DNA from: Alkalibacterium sp034520745
GTDB lineage: Bacteria > Bacillota > Bacilli > Lactobacillales > Carnobacteriaceae_A
Length of the DNA stretch: 64,000 nucleotides
NCBI GenBank assembly: GCA_034520745.1
Contig: JAXHNF010000002.1
Location: 47,457-111,456 of the forward strand
Reading direction: 5' to 3'
Shown: in pieces, positions 8,873 through 19,269 of the stretch
How the letters are laid out: every line of letters begins with the position of its first letter
How positions within the stretch are numbered: the first letter of the stretch is position 1
The notes under the pieces: model-generated
Told to the model about the DNA's origin: nothing
The model's database searches: none
Seen by the model: only the letters and a program-made list of their open reading frames with translations
Program-made: the position numbers and the translations under genes

Positions 8873-9851
8873 ATGCATCAGACAATTTAAAAGGTAAAAC
8901 TGAGTCATATAGCAGCCTTAAGCGCCTTGACGCTTGTTCCCGATTTCCACAGTGTAGCGCTTCTCGAAGGGGATCGATACCAGCGTGGTCCCATGAAGCC
9001 TGGGGACTACCCACATTCGTATACGGCGGAGGACTGGATGACGCACAAATCGACGAAACCGCTGATCCTGGCTGGGTATCGATGACAGGGAAAACGTGGC
9101 GAGTGTCGATGTGACGGGTGAAGACCTGCAGAATTATCTGGGGACCGGATCGGGAAACACCGCCAGCATGATTTCTTCCGTTTTAGTTCAGCGTGAAGAT
9201 GAAGGCGACGGCGTTGACGTTTTAATTGAAACACCGGATGCCATTACAGAAATCACTGCAGAGCAGTATGCGAACGCGGCCATCACAGCCGGTGTGGAAG
9301 ACGTCACGATCATGGTCGCGAGCATCCGTCCGGTGACAGGTGAAAGTGCTTTGACCGGTATTTATAAAGCCTTTGACGTTAATGGCGAAGACCTGGATCA
9401 GGACCGCATGGAAGTCGCACAGGAGGAACTGGAAACGACCAATGACATCGCTCGAGGAGAATGCGGGCGAAGAAGGGTTTGACACATCTCGTGTTCGACC
9501 AGGCTATCGTAGAGATCAAGCAGCAGCTGGCTGAGCTTCGTGATCAGCAGGGCGAACTGGCGACCCGCGAAGACATCGAGCGCATAATCAATGAGGCACT
9601 GGAAAATAACGATCTGCAGAATATCATCAGTCAGGAACAGATCAACCGTCTACTGGCCTTCTTTGAACGGTACCAGCAGACTGGCGCGATCGATTCGGCT
9701 CAAGTCAGAGAGCAGCTGGAAAACCTTTCTGATAACATCCGTGACCGTTTCGGCGACGTCTGGCAGGATGCGGAAGACAGTGGGTCTGATCGATCAGATC
9801 GGCAATTTCTTCCAGCGGATCTGGGAAGCAATCAGGAACTTCTTCAACTAA
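8873..9851 (+). CDS. DUF1002 domain protein, probably secreted (several indels)
   Basis: YpuA-like DUF1002 protein, exported, function unknown. Seen: ATG with AAAGGAG 10 nt upstream; a hydrophobic N-terminal stretch (HIAALSALTLVPDFHSVAL) that could be a signal peptide; then GEDLQNYLGTGSGNTASMISSVLV, EITAEQYANAAITAGVED and RPVTGESALTGIYKAFDVNG, matching the DUF1002 core (A-TAG--- ----PV-G-GALTGI-KAF). The C-terminal part is helical (VDQAIVEIKQQLAELRDQQG) and ends QRIWEAIRNFFN. Indels are needed near 8894, in 8950-9090, near 9455-9510 and near 9785. Corrected length ~326 residues. A terminator starts 6 bp after the stop. Confidence 0.68.
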
Positions 9852-9856
9852 AACTG

Positions 9857-9896
9857 AAAAAGACAGGATCACAGTTTTAGCGTGATCCTGTCTTTT
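9857..9896 (+). terminator. Terminator after the DUF1002 gene
   Basis: AAAAGACAGGATCAC pairs with GTGATCCTGTCTTTT around a 9-nt loop. Confidence 0.9.
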
Positions 9897-9933
9897 GCTT
9901 ACTGTGAAAATCCAGTCAAAGTTCACAGATAAT

Positions 9934-9986
9934 AAAAAACTATTCCACCCTGATGCGTCGAGCAGCAGAAGGTGGAATAGTTTTTT
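9934..9986 (-). terminator. Terminator after tyrS (bidirectional)
   Basis: AAAAAACTATTCCACC (9934-9949) is complementary to GGTGGAATAGTTTTTT (9971-9986). It lies 10 bp past the tyrS stop and can act in both directions. Confidence 0.88.
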
Positions 9987-9996
9987 ATGTTTCGCT

Positions 9997-11264
9997 TTAA
10001 ATCAGGTGGACCAGGAAGTATTTCTTCTTGCCTTTTCTTACGATAACGAAACGGCCTTCGAAACTGTCTTTTTCAGTAATGACGTAATCGACATCTTTGA
10101 CCTGAACACCTTTGATGCGGATCGCGCCGTTTTTGATGTCTTCGCGTGCCTGACGGCGTGAAGGTTCGATTTTTGTGATATCCACTAAAAATTCCACCAG
10201 GTTCTGCTCGCCGGCGGGTGCTTCCTGACGACGGCACGTCTTTGAAGGTCAGCTCGATCTGCTTGGCGGTCAGCTCCTGAATGTCACCGGAGAACAGGGC
10301 CTGAGAAATTTTGACGGCTTCATCCAAAGCGTCCTGACCGTGGACGAAACGTGTCATTTCTTCAGCCAAGGCTTTTTGGGCAGCACGCTTATGCGGTTCA
10401 GTCTCGACCTGCTTTTCAAGCTCTTCGATGTCCTCTTTTGACAGGAACGTGAAGTATTTCAGGTATTTCACGACGTCGCGGTCATCCTGGTTGAACCAGA
10501 ACTGGTAAAACTCGGTAAGGGGTCGTTTTTTCAGGATCAAGCCAGATGGCGCCTTCGGCTGATTTCCCGAATTTTGTCCCGTCAGCTTTAAGGAGAAGCG
10601 GAATAGTCAAACCGAATGCTTTCGCTTCCGCGCCTTCTTTCTTACGGATCAAGTCCAGGCCGGCCGTGATATTGCCCCACTGGTCCGAACCGCCGATCTG
10701 CAGCTGGACGTCTTCGTTCTGGTATAAGTGGAGAAAGTCGACGGACTGAATGATCTGATAACTGAATTCAGTAAATGAGATGCCGGTATCCAGACGACTG
10801 GAGACAACGTCTTTTGCCAGCATGGTGTTGATGTTGAATTCTTTCCCGAAATCACGCAGGAAGTCTAAAAAGGACAATTCACTCAGCCAGTCGTAGTTGT
10901 TCACCAGCTTGATGCCCGACTGTTCAGAGCCCGCTTCGAACAGCTGGCGCATCTGACCACTCAGTTTTTCGGCATTCTTTTCGATCTGATCCATCGACTG
11001 AAGAAGGCGTTCAGATTTGCGTCCGCTCGGATCACCGATAAAGCCGGTCCCGCCGCCGATCAGGATGACCGGTTTATGACCGGCCAGCTGGAACCTTTTC
11101 AATATCATGAAAGGGATCAAGTGGCCCACGTGCATGCTGTCGCCGGAAGGGTCGATGCCGCAGTATAGTGAGACAGCTTTTTCACTGGTCAATTCCCGCA
11201 GCCCTTCTTCGTCTGTCTGCTGATTGATGGCTCCGCGCCATTCTAGTTCGTCTAAAATAGTCAT
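9997..11264 (-). CDS. tyrS: Tyrosyl-tRNA synthetase (two +1 indels)
   Basis: Charges tRNA-Tyr; class I synthetase. Seen: ATG at 11264; HIGH-type motif in SMHVGHLIPFMILKRFQ; GGGTGFIGDPSGRKSER; the tyrosine-site QIGGSDQWGNITAG; KMSKS-type motif DGTKFGKSAEGAIWLDP; and a C-terminal S4 RNA-binding domain (SRRQAREDIKNGAIRIKG). The frame breaks near 10517 (extra base; corrected TTPYEFYQFWFNQDDRD) and near 10230 (corrected PSQEAPAGEQNLVEFLVDI). Removing two bases gives 421 residues, the normal length. The gene is essential, so the breaks are probably sequence errors. It lies 55 bp behind the Nudix gene and downstream of a T-box. Confidence 0.93.
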
Positions 11265-11319
11265 GTTACGCTCCTTTAAGTGTTAGTTGTGTTTGATTTT
11301 CCAGTCACCAAAAACAGAT

Positions 11320-11775
11320 TTATCCAGTATGTTTTGAAGTATTATTCCATTCATCGATGACCTTTAAAATAAGGGGTGAGGCATTCGTTTCGTCTAATTC
11401 TGCGAAAGACAGCCAGTGTATGCCGTCCGAGTCGTTTTTTCCGTCGATCACTTCTTCAGGAATGCTTTCAGGTCTGTCGTTTAAGGTAACAGTATATAAA
11501 GCAAACACATGATGGGTGATTAAGTAACTGTCTGCCGGTTTGATAAACGTATCGTATATTCTTGGTTCCCGGTAATCTGACACACTGTATCCCGTTTCTT
11601 CAAAAACTTCTCTGACAAGTGTATCGGTCAGACCTTCGCCGCGTTCCTGGCTTCCTCCAGGGAGATCGTAGCGGTTTTTATAAGGACCGGAATTTTTAGA
11701 AATACACAGCAGTTTGTCCCTGGTGATGGCTACCCCATAGACGCCAAAGTGCAGTTTATACTCACTTTCTTTCAA
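11320..11775 (-). CDS. Nudix hydrolase
   Basis: Small (151-residue) hydrolase of nucleoside diphosphate-linked substrates; substrate unknown. Seen: the Nudix box is GGSQERGEGLTDTLVREVFEETGY, matching GX5EX7REUXEEXGU. The start chosen is TTG at 11775-11773, preceded by GGGGAG; a longer frame reaching 11817 would run back into the T-box terminator. The gene sits between the T-box and tyrS, 55 bp from tyrS, so it is probably in the same tyrosine-controlled transcript. A link to translation quality or nucleotide clean-up is conceivable but unproven. Confidence 0.85.
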   Translation of the reverse strand: MKESEYKLHFGVYGVAITRDKLLCISKNSGPYKNRYDLPGGSQERGEGLTDTLVREVFEETGYSVSDYREPRIYDTFIKPADSYLITHHVFALYTVTLNDRPESIPEEVIDGKNDSDGIHWLSFAELDETNASPLILKVIDEWNNTSKHTG

Positions 11776-11802
11776 TAGAACTCCCCTTTGAAAATGAAGG
11801 CA

Positions 11803-12049
11803 TAAAAAAAACCTCACAAAAAGTCATTGCTTTTTGTCAGGACGAACAGAGCCGTGGTACCACCTGGTTTAAACAGCTCATAATAAAGACTGCTTTCACT
11901 CGTTCCCGTAACGCCGGGTCGCGTCTCAAAAGAGAACCGCTCCAAGGTGTAATTCGTATCGTCTGTCTCTGCGGATTTTCACCAGCCATCCACTCTCTTT
12001 TAAGATCCAGACAACCTACTGTGCCTTTTCATTGCTTTACCTATTTATA
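11803..12049 (-). promoter_or_regulatory. T-box leader (tyrosine)
   Basis: A T-box riboswitch in the leader of the Nudix-tyrS transcript. Seen on the minus strand: stem I apical segment GATGGCTGGTGAAAATCC; a TAC triplet (11951-11949) followed by ACC at the usual specifier position, fitting tyrosine; the T-box core GGTGGTACCACG (11864-11853); and a terminator in which CCTGACAAAAAG (11841-11830) pairs with CTTTTTGTGAGG (11823-11812) before eight Ts. Uncharged tRNA-Tyr should stabilise the antiterminator and allow read-through. Specifier assignment is by position and the linked gene. Confidence 0.9.
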
Positions 12050-12055
12050 ATCGTC

Positions 12056-12084
12056 AGTATAAGGGAATAGAGCCGGCAAGTCAA
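12056..12084 (-). promoter_or_regulatory. Promoter of the T-box-Nudix-tyrS transcript
   Basis: On the minus strand: TTGACT (12084-12079), 17-nt spacer, TATACT (12061-12056). It ends immediately before the T-box leader. Confidence 0.8.
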
Positions 12085-12232
12085 CCTCAAACTGGTCGGG
12101 TTGGGTTTGTGTACATTCCGATCTGATGCAGATATTTTTTTCGATATCGTCATATTTCATAGTTTTTAAGTGGCGTTATATCCGGTGTGTGCTAAAATAT
12201 AATTAAGAGCTAGTGTGAAAGGATGATGACGC

Positions 12233-14653
12233 TTGGTAACAAACAGAAAAGAAGTATTCACTATCGATAGCGAACCAGAAGCGCCAGCAGCATCTCAAGT
12301 GATCTGCGAGCATTACGAAAACTACCGGTTTACCGTTTTGACTGCCGCACTCATTCGGGTGGAGTACAGTCCTAATGGTGAATTTGAAGACCATGCAACC
12401 CAGACGGTCCTGAACCGAAATTTTAACACACCGGAATTCAATAGAAAAGAAAATGACGAATATCTGGAAATCATCACGTCTAAAGTCCATCTGATCTTTC
12501 ATAAAGAAAAAGGCGGATTTACCAAAAACAATCTGCGGATCGAAGCGATCGGTAACTACAGTCTCTACCACAGTACCTGGTACTTTGGGGTTACACCGAA
12601 AACGCTGAAAGGTACGGCACGAACACTGGACTTCTCAGATGGGGCTGTCGAACTGGAAGAAGGCCTGATGAACAAGGACGGTTATTCCGTGTTCAGTGAC
12701 AGCAAATCCATGAGACTGACTGATGACGGCTGGGTTAAAAAACGACCAAAAGGTATCACGGATATCTATTTCTTCGGTTACGGTCGGGATTATCTGGGAA
12801 CGCTGAAGGATTACCATCACCTGACCGGAAAGACACCGATGCTGCCGCGTTACGCCATGGGAAACTGGTGGAGCCGATACTACCCTTATTCACAGGAAGG
12901 GTATAAAAAACTGATCACTGAATTCGAATCCAGGAACATCCCGTTTTCTGTTGCCGTCATAGATATGGACTGGCACCTGACGAACGTCCCGCCGGAATAC
13001 GGATCAGGATGGACCGGGTACACCTGGGATACGGACTTGTTCCCGGATCCTGAAGAATTCCTCGGCTGGCTTCAGAAACACGGCCTGCGCACGACTTTGA
13101 ACCTGCATCCGGCCAACGGCGTCCAGCCTTATGAAGAAATGTATGAACCGATGGCCAAAGAAATGGGCATAGACATCGAAGAGAAGAAACCCATCAATTT
13201 TGACATTGCCAACCATGAGTTTCTGGATGCCTACTTTAAATATCTCCATCACCCGCACGAAGAGTTGGGCGTGGACTTCTGGTGGATCGACTGGCAGCAG
13301 GGGAGTGTCACAAAAGTGGAAGGGCTGGATCCGCTCTGGATGCTGAACCATTTCCACTTCCTGGACAACGGCAGAAATGAGAGCCGGCCGCTTGTCTTCT
13401 CCAGATATGCCGGACTGGGATCACACAGATACCCGATCGGTTTTTCCGGAGATACCGCAGCCACCTGGAATTCACTTGATTTCCAGCCTTACTTTACGGC
13501 GACCGCTTCCAATGTCGGCTACAGCTGGTGGAGCCATGATATCGGCGGACACTACGGTGGAAAAAAGACAATGAGCTTTTTGTAAGATGGGTACAGTTCG
13601 GTGTCTTTTCTCCGATCAATCGCCTGCACAGTCAGGACGGAGAATTCAGCGGCAAAGAGCCGTGGCGTTACGGACGGACAGCCGAAGGAATCGTTTCAAG
13701 GTTCATGCGCCTGAGACATTCGACTGATCCCCTACCTCTATACAATGAATGTGATCAATCACTTTGACGATTTTCCGCTCATCCGGCCGATGTACTATCA
13801 TTATCCGTGGAAAGATGAAGCCTATGACGTGCCGAATCAGTACTATTTTGGGACACAGATGATCGTTGCGCCGGTCACGACTCCCATGAGTGATGACCTG
13901 CGTCTCGGGAAAGTGAAAGTCTGGCTTCCGGAAGGCAGATGGTATGATTTCTTCATCAATCGTTCCTATGAAGGGGACCGTGTCATTGACATGTACCGCT
14001 CTCTGTCGGCGTATCCAGTCTTTGTGAAAGCCGGAGGGATCATACCGATGGATCAGAGTTACAGCAACCATACGGATAATCCAAAAAACATGGAGCTGAG
14101 AGTTTATGCCGGAGAAAATGGCAGCTTTTCACTTTATGAGGACGACGGACTGGGTCAGGGCATAGAAGAAGTCACCACCAAAATGTCACTTGTGTGGAAA
14201 GATAATGACAAGGACTGGGCCATTTTTCAGATCAATAAACCTGAAGGCAATCTTGAGGTTCTTCCAGAAGAGCGTCAGTTCACGCTTTCTCTTATCGGCT
14301 TTGCCTGCCAAACGATGCCTGAGGTCCATGTGAATGACGAGCCCGTCGAGGTCGACGTATACCGTAAAGGCAAAGTGACTACAGTAGTGATTCCCGAGCA
14401 GCCGGTGGATTCAAGCTATACGATTTTATTCAAGGAAGTGCAGCTCAAGAAAAATGACATGCACGGTGAGCTGTTCCGATTCCTGGACCGTTCACAGCTG
14501 CCTGCAAGCCTTAAGGAGAAAATCTATAACACGATCATCAGAGGAAAAACAAGTGCACGTGTGATCAGTGCACTCCTGGCATTGGATCTGGGTGAAGACC
14601 TGATCGATGCCATCAGTGAAATCGTCTGGGCCATGCCTGACGACGTCGACTGA
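12233..14653 (+). CDS. Glycoside hydrolase family 31 alpha-glycosidase (one -1 and one +1 indel)
   Basis: Predicted cytoplasmic alpha-glucosidase/alpha-xylosidase: no signal peptide. Seen: TTG start with AAAGGATGA; N-terminal beta-sandwich; (beta/alpha)8 barrel with the GH31 signature DFWWIDWQQG, Asp353 being the expected nucleophile; the RYAGLGSHRYPIGFSGDTAATW block; and WSHDIGGHYGG. Near 13566 one A is missing from an A run (corrected GGKKDNELFVRWVQFGVFSPINRLHSQD) and near 13720 one T is extra (corrected RHRLIPYLYTMNVI). Corrected length is 806 residues. Beyond the usual C-terminal beta domains a helical tail of about 60 residues (from MHGELFRFLDRSQL) is present. Substrate not inferable. 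Confidence 0.9.
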
Positions 14654-14672
14654 TCCAACGGCGCAACAGCTG

Positions 14673-14734
14673 AAAAAGGAAGACAGCAAATGAGTCAAAA
14701 GTCTGAAGACTTTATGACGCTGTCTTCCTTTTTT
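14673..14734 (+). terminator. Terminator after the GH31 gene
   Basis: AAAAAGGAAGACAGC (14673-14687) pairs with GCTGTCTTCCTTTTT (14719-14733); the 31-nt loop contains a further AAGTCT/AGACTT stem. Confidence 0.85.
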
Positions 14735-14807
14735 CTGAATTTTGTGTGTGCACTTTCATATACATGATACAATGGAAAAGAAGTCTTAAAGAAAGTGAGC
14801 ATCCAAT

Positions 14808-15632
14808 ATGACAAAAATAGTCTTTTTAGATATCGATGGAACGCTGGTCACAAAATATAACAGCATTCCTAAATCAACGAAACGAGCAATCAGACAGTTA
14901 AAGGAAAACGGGGTCCTTCCCGTCATAGCGACCGGACGCGCACCGCTGCTCATCGAAGAAGTGCGGCGTGAACTGGAAATCGACAGTTATATCGCGATGA
15001 ATGGCCAGCTGGTGGTGCATGAAGGGGAAATCGTCTTTCATAATCCGATTGAAAAGGAAAAAGTCGATCGTCTGATCAGTCGTGCCGTGGAGAAAAACGA
15101 CGGCATCATCTTATGCGGTGCCAAGGATATTTTCAGTAACGCCATTGTGTCTTTAGCGAAACGCAGTTCTGTCCTGACCCTGCTGAAGGGCCTGGTGAAA
15201 ATGATACCGGGGTCGATCCAGGTATCCTTCTTCAGCCGTCTGATCAAAAAGCCGCCAAAACCGAAGGATTATGAAGGCAAGCCAATCTATCAGGTGATCA
15301 TTGAAACATCGGAGGAAGAAGAAGAGCAGTATAGAAAAGATTTCAGCACGCTGAATTTTGCCCGCTCCAACCATTATACGGTAGATATCATTTCCAAGGG
15401 GATATCGAAAGCGACGGGGATCGAACACTACCTGAAACACGTTGGTGCAGACAAAGAAGACACGTATGCCTTTGGTGACAGCCCCAACGACCTGGAGATG
15501 CTTGATTACGTTCATACGAGTATCGCGATGGGAAACGGCTGGGACAACGTCAAAGCTGTTGCCGACTACGTGACGGACGCTGCGGGTAAAGACGGCATCG
15601 AAAAAGCGCTGAAACATTTCAAACTAATTTAA
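14808..15632 (+). CDS. Cof-type HAD-IIB family phosphatase
   Basis: Intact 274-residue cytoplasmic HAD phosphatase of the Cof/YidA type, probably acting on sugar phosphates or flavin nucleotides. Seen: motif I FLDIDGTLV (Asp8 nucleophile, Asp10 acid/base), motif II VIATGRAP, C2-type cap domain in the middle, and motif IV YAFGDSPNDLEMLDYV near residues 221-236. ATG with GAAAGTGAG upstream. It stands alone between the GH31 gene and metG. Substrate cannot be predicted from sequence. Confidence 0.88.
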   Translation: MTKIVFLDIDGTLVTKYNSIPKSTKRAIRQLKENGVLPVIATGRAPLLIEEVRRELEIDSYIAMNGQLVVHEGEIVFHNPIEKEKVDRLISRAVEKNDGIILCGAKDIFSNAIVSLAKRSSVLTLLKGLVKMIPGSIQVSFFSRLIKKPPKPKDYEGKPIYQVIIETSEEEEEQYRKDFSTLNFARSNHYTVDIISKGISKATGIEHYLKHVGADKEDTYAFGDSPNDLEMLDYVHTSIAMGNGWDNVKAVADYVTDAAGKDGIEKALKHFKLI

Positions 15633-15670
15633 ATACAGGTCAGGCCTGTCTTTTTCAGTGAACGTGCCTA

Positions 15671-15679
15671 TGCTATACT
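15671..15679 (+). promoter_or_regulatory. Extended -10 promoter of metG
   Basis: TGCTATACT (TGnTATACT) lies 68 nt before the metG start; no convincing -35 is seen. Confidence 0.45.
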
Positions 15680-15746
15680 AGTGAGGAAACGTTTGTTGAT
15701 GACACGAACAACTAAATTACAGTTTAAATCAAAGGAGGACATTAAG

Positions 15747-17787
15747 TTGTCTGAAAGAAAGTCATTTTATATCACCACCCCTATTTACTACCCGAGCGGA
15801 AAACTCCACATCGGGAATGCCTATACAACGATTGCCTGTGATGTACTGGCACGCTATAAACGTTTAAAAGGTTTCGATTCCTTCTACCTAACCGGCACAG
15901 ATGAGCACGGTCAGAAAATCGAAACAAAAGCAAAAGAACTGGGTCAGACGCCGCAGGAATACGTTGATGCGATGGCTGAAGGCATCCAGTCACTCTGGGA
16001 AACGCTTGAGATCTCAAACGATGACTTTATTCGCACGAACCAAACCTCAGCATAAAGCCGTTGTAGGAAAAATCTTTGAAAAACTGCTCGAACAGGGCGA
16101 TATTTATCTGGGCGATTATGCCGGATGGTATTCTGTTTCGGACGAAGAGTTTTTCACAGAAACGCAGCTGGCCGAAGTATTTAAAGATGCAGAAGGAAAC
16201 GTGACTGGCGGCATTGCACCGAGCGGACACGAAGTCCAGTGGGTCAAGGAAGAATCTTATTTCTTCAAAATGGGCAAGTATGCCGACCGTTTGCTGGAGT
16301 ACTACGACACGCACCCGGAATTTATTCAGCCGGAATCCCGAAAAAAAGAAATGATCAACAATTTCATCAAACCGGGTCTTGAAGATCTGGCTGTGTCCAG
16401 GACGACTTTCGACTGGGGCGTAGAAGTACCGTCCAATCCTAAACACGTCGTTTATGTCTGGATCGATGCACTGACGAACTATATCACAGCTCTCGGCTAT
16501 GACCCGGACCTGGGGGGCTTTGACCAGCAGCCGGAAGCTTTCAGGAAATACTGGCCGGCGGATGTCCACATGGTCGGCAAAGAGATCGTGCGTTTCCATA
16601 CGATTTACTGGCCGATCCTTTTGATGGCGCTGGATCTTCCGCTTCCAAAGCAGGTTTTCGGACACGGCTGGCTGTTGATGAAAGACGGCAAGATGTCCAA
16701 ATCCAAAGGCAACGTCGTCTATCCCGAGAAACTCGTTGAACGCTACGGCGTGGATGCTGTCCGTTATTATCTCATGCGCGAAGTGACTTTCGGCAGTGAC
16801 GGTGTGTTCACACCCGAGGACTTTATTTCACGGATCAACTACGATCTGGCCAATGATCTGGGCAACCTGGTCAACCGTACCGTGGCTATGATCAACAAGT
16901 ATTTCGGCGGTCAGATCCCGGCTTATCAGGGAGACGTGACGTCCTTTGACGGCGCTCTGCGCCTGCAGTCACTGGAAACGGTGAATGATTATGAAACAAA
17001 CATGTCGGAGATGCAGTTCAGCTCCGCGCTGCAGTCTGTCTGGAAACTGATTTCACGTACAAATAAATACATCGATGAAACAGAACCATGGGTATTGGCG
17101 AAAGATGAGACGAAGCGGGAAGAACTGGGCAGTGTCATGGCCCACCTGGCTGAAAGTCTGCGCATCACCGCTGTCCTGCTGCAGCCGATCCTGCTGCATA
17201 CGTCAGAAGCGATCACGGAACAACTGGGTTTCACTGCTTCAGATGTCCAGTTTGAAAATGTGGCATTCATGAAACATGCCGACGTGAAACAGGTCGTGAA
17301 AAAAGGTACGCCGATCTTCCCGCGTCTGGATGTGGAAGAAGAGGCTGAGGTCATCCAGAGCTGGATGAGCGGTCCGTCGGAAACAGAAGAGGAGACAGAA
17401 GAAATGGAAGAATTTGATCCTGAAGAAACAGTATTGAGTTCTGTGAAAGACAAAGACATCAAATATGAGGTCTTTGACCGTATGGAGCTCAAGGTGGCAG
17501 AAGTCGTGGCTGTCGACAAAGTTGAAAATGCCGACAAACTGCTCAATTTCAGACTGGATGCCGGGGATGAAGGCGGACATCGCCAGATCCTCTCGGGTAT
17601 AGCCGAGTTCTATCCTGAACCGGAAAAACTCGTGGGCAAAAAAGTCGTGATCGTTGCCAATCTGAAGCCGCGTAAAATGCGGGGACAGGTCAGTCAGGGC
17701 ATGATCCTTTCAGCTGAAGATACTGAAGGAAACCTGACACTGATCGAAGCACCGGCCCACATGCCGAATGGCTCGATCGTTGCTTAA
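15747..17787 (+). CDS. metG: Methionyl-tRNA synthetase (one +1 indel)
   Basis: Charges initiator and elongator tRNA-Met. Seen: TTG start 9 nt after AAAGGAGG; SFYITTPIYYPSGKLHIGNAY (HIGH motif); GTDEHGQKIE; WVKEESYFFKM; WIDALTNYI; KMSKSKGN; anticodon-binding helical domain; acidic linker (SETEEETEEMEEFDPEE); and a C-terminal OB-fold tRNA-binding domain (MELKVAEVVAVDKVENADKL to ANLKPRKMRGQVSQGMILSA). One extra base near 16040 (in cgaaccaaacc) breaks the frame; without it the protein has 679 residues, as usual for Firmicutes MetG. Essential, so the break is likely an error. It starts the metG-tatD-rnmV-ksgA block. Confidence 0.95.
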
Positions 17788-17808
17788 AATGAAAATCATT
17801 TGAATCAT

Positions 17809-17858
17809 AAATTCCAGCGAAGAGAAAAGCGGTGTCTTTTGACTTTGTTGGAATTTTT
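17809..17858 (+). terminator. Possible weak terminator after metG
   Basis: AAATTCCA (17809-17816) pairs with TGGAATTT (17849-17856) around a 32-nt loop, followed by TT. Confidence 0.4.
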
Positions 17859-17911
17859 CTGCTTGAGATGTATGCTGAATAAAATGAAAGACACTTCAAA
17901 GGAGACTAATC

Positions 17912-18682
17912 ATGCTTTTTGATACACATACGCACCTCAATGTCGAACAGTTTAAAGGAGAAGAAGCCGAAGCCGTGCAGCGTGCCCGGGAAAATCAGGT
18001 CACCCGCATGGCTGTGGTCGGCTTCGATACAGAAACAATCAAAAAATCGCTCGAACTGAGCCGTGATTTTGACGACGTGTACTCGATCATCGGGTGGCAC
18101 CCGACTGAGTCAGCAACCTACACGGATGATGTTGAAAATCAGCTGATCGAACAGTTAAAAGGAGAAAAAATCGTGGCCATGGGGGAGATGGGCTTGGATT
18201 ATTACTGGGACACGGCCCCTAAACCGGTCCAGCAGGATGCCTTCAGACGTCAGATCCGTGTGGCGAAAGAACTGGACCTGCCGATAAGCATCCATAACCG
18301 GGATGCCACGGAAGATACGTTCAACATATTGAAAGAGGAACACGCAGGAGACACAGGCGGAATCATGCATAGCTTCAATCTGGACACATACTGGATGGAG
18401 AAGTTTCTGGACATCGGCATGCATATTTCCCTGAACGGTATCGTGACGTTCAAGAATGCGCCGGAAGTGAAGGAAGTCGCAAAGCATGTGCCTTTTGACA
18501 AGCTGCTGGTCGAAACGGACGCGCCGTATCTGGCCCCGATGCCACACAGAGGAAAGCGCAATGAGCCTGCTTATGTCAGATATGTGGCCGAAGAAGTCGC
18601 GAAACAGCGCGGCCTTCCTTTTGAAGAGGTGGCACAGCAGACCACTCAAAACGCCATGCGTCTCTTCAGGCTGAAAGAGTAA
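17912..18682 (+). CDS. tatD: TatD family metal-dependent deoxyribonuclease
   Basis: Intact 256-residue TIM-barrel metal hydrolase of the amidohydrolase superfamily; TatD enzymes are 3'-5' nucleases linked to DNA quality control. Seen: HTHLN (residues 5-9, metal ligands His5/His7); GWHPTE; GEMGLDYYWD (Glu metal ligand); SIHNRDA; GIMHSF; ETDAPYLAP (Asp ligand). ATG with AAAGGAG. Only 11 bp separate it from rnmV, the usual Firmicutes pairing, so the two are probably co-transcribed. Confidence 0.94.
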   Translation: MLFDTHTHLNVEQFKGEEAEAVQRARENQVTRMAVVGFDTETIKKSLELSRDFDDVYSIIGWHPTESATYTDDVENQLIEQLKGEKIVAMGEMGLDYYWDTAPKPVQQDAFRRQIRVAKELDLPISIHNRDATEDTFNILKEEHAGDTGGIMHSFNLDTYWMEKFLDIGMHISLNGIVTFKNAPEVKEVAKHVPFDKLLVETDAPYLAPMPHRGKRNEPAYVRYVAEEVAKQRGLPFEEVAQQTTQNAMRLFRLKE

Positions 18683-18693
18683 AGGTGACCCGG

Positions 18694-19269
18694 ATGGACA
18701 AAATCAAAGAAATCATAGTGGTCGAAGGCAAAGACGATACGAAACGGCTGGCTCTGGCAGTCGATGCCGATACGATCGAAACGAACGGCTCGGCAATCAA
18801 CAAAGCTACACTCGAACAGATTGCTTTGGCTCAGGAAACAAGAGGGGTCATCGTCTTTACCGATCCGGACGGGCCGGGAGAAAAAATCAGGAAAATCATC
18901 TCTGAATATATCCCGGGTGTGAAGCATGCTTTTATTACAAGGGATCAGGGGAGACGACGAAGTGAAACAAAGGAGAGCATCGGCATCGAACATGCCTCTG
19001 TCGCTTCGATCAGAGAGGCTCTGAACGACGTCGTTGAAGAACGCATTGATGCAGAAGAGACAGTGAGCAAAGTGTTTCTGATGCAGTCTGGACTGATCGG
19101 GTCGGCCCATTCCCGCCAGTTGAGAGAAGCACTGGGGGAAGAACTTCGCATCGGCTATACGAACGGCAAGCAGCTGAAAAAACGGCTGACCATGTTCGGG
19201 ATCTCGGAAGATGAAGTGACGGCTGCTCTAGAAAAGATACGAAAGGAACAAGTTGACGATGAATCATAA
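18694..19269 (+). CDS. rnmV: Ribonuclease M5
   Basis: Toprim-domain endonuclease that matures 5S rRNA precursors bound to L18; the substrate operon lies 40 kb downstream. Seen: VVEGKDDTKRL (catalytic Glu of Toprim), VIVFTDPDGPGEKIR (DxD), GIEHAS, and a C-terminal RNase M5 domain (YTNGKQLKKRLTMFGISEDEV). The ATG at 18694 is preferred because AAAGGTG lies ~8 nt upstream; a GTG at 18685 is the alternative. The segment ITRDQGRRRSETKES is somewhat unlike relatives and could hide a compensated indel. Its end overlaps ksgA. Confidence 0.92.
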   Translation: MDKIKEIIVVEGKDDTKRLALAVDADTIETNGSAINKATLEQIALAQETRGVIVFTDPDGPGEKIRKIISEYIPGVKHAFITRDQGRRRSETKESIGIEHASVASIREALNDVVEERIDAEETVSKVFLMQSGLIGSAHSRQLREALGEELRIGYTNGKQLKKRLTMFGISEDEVTAALEKIRKEQVDDES

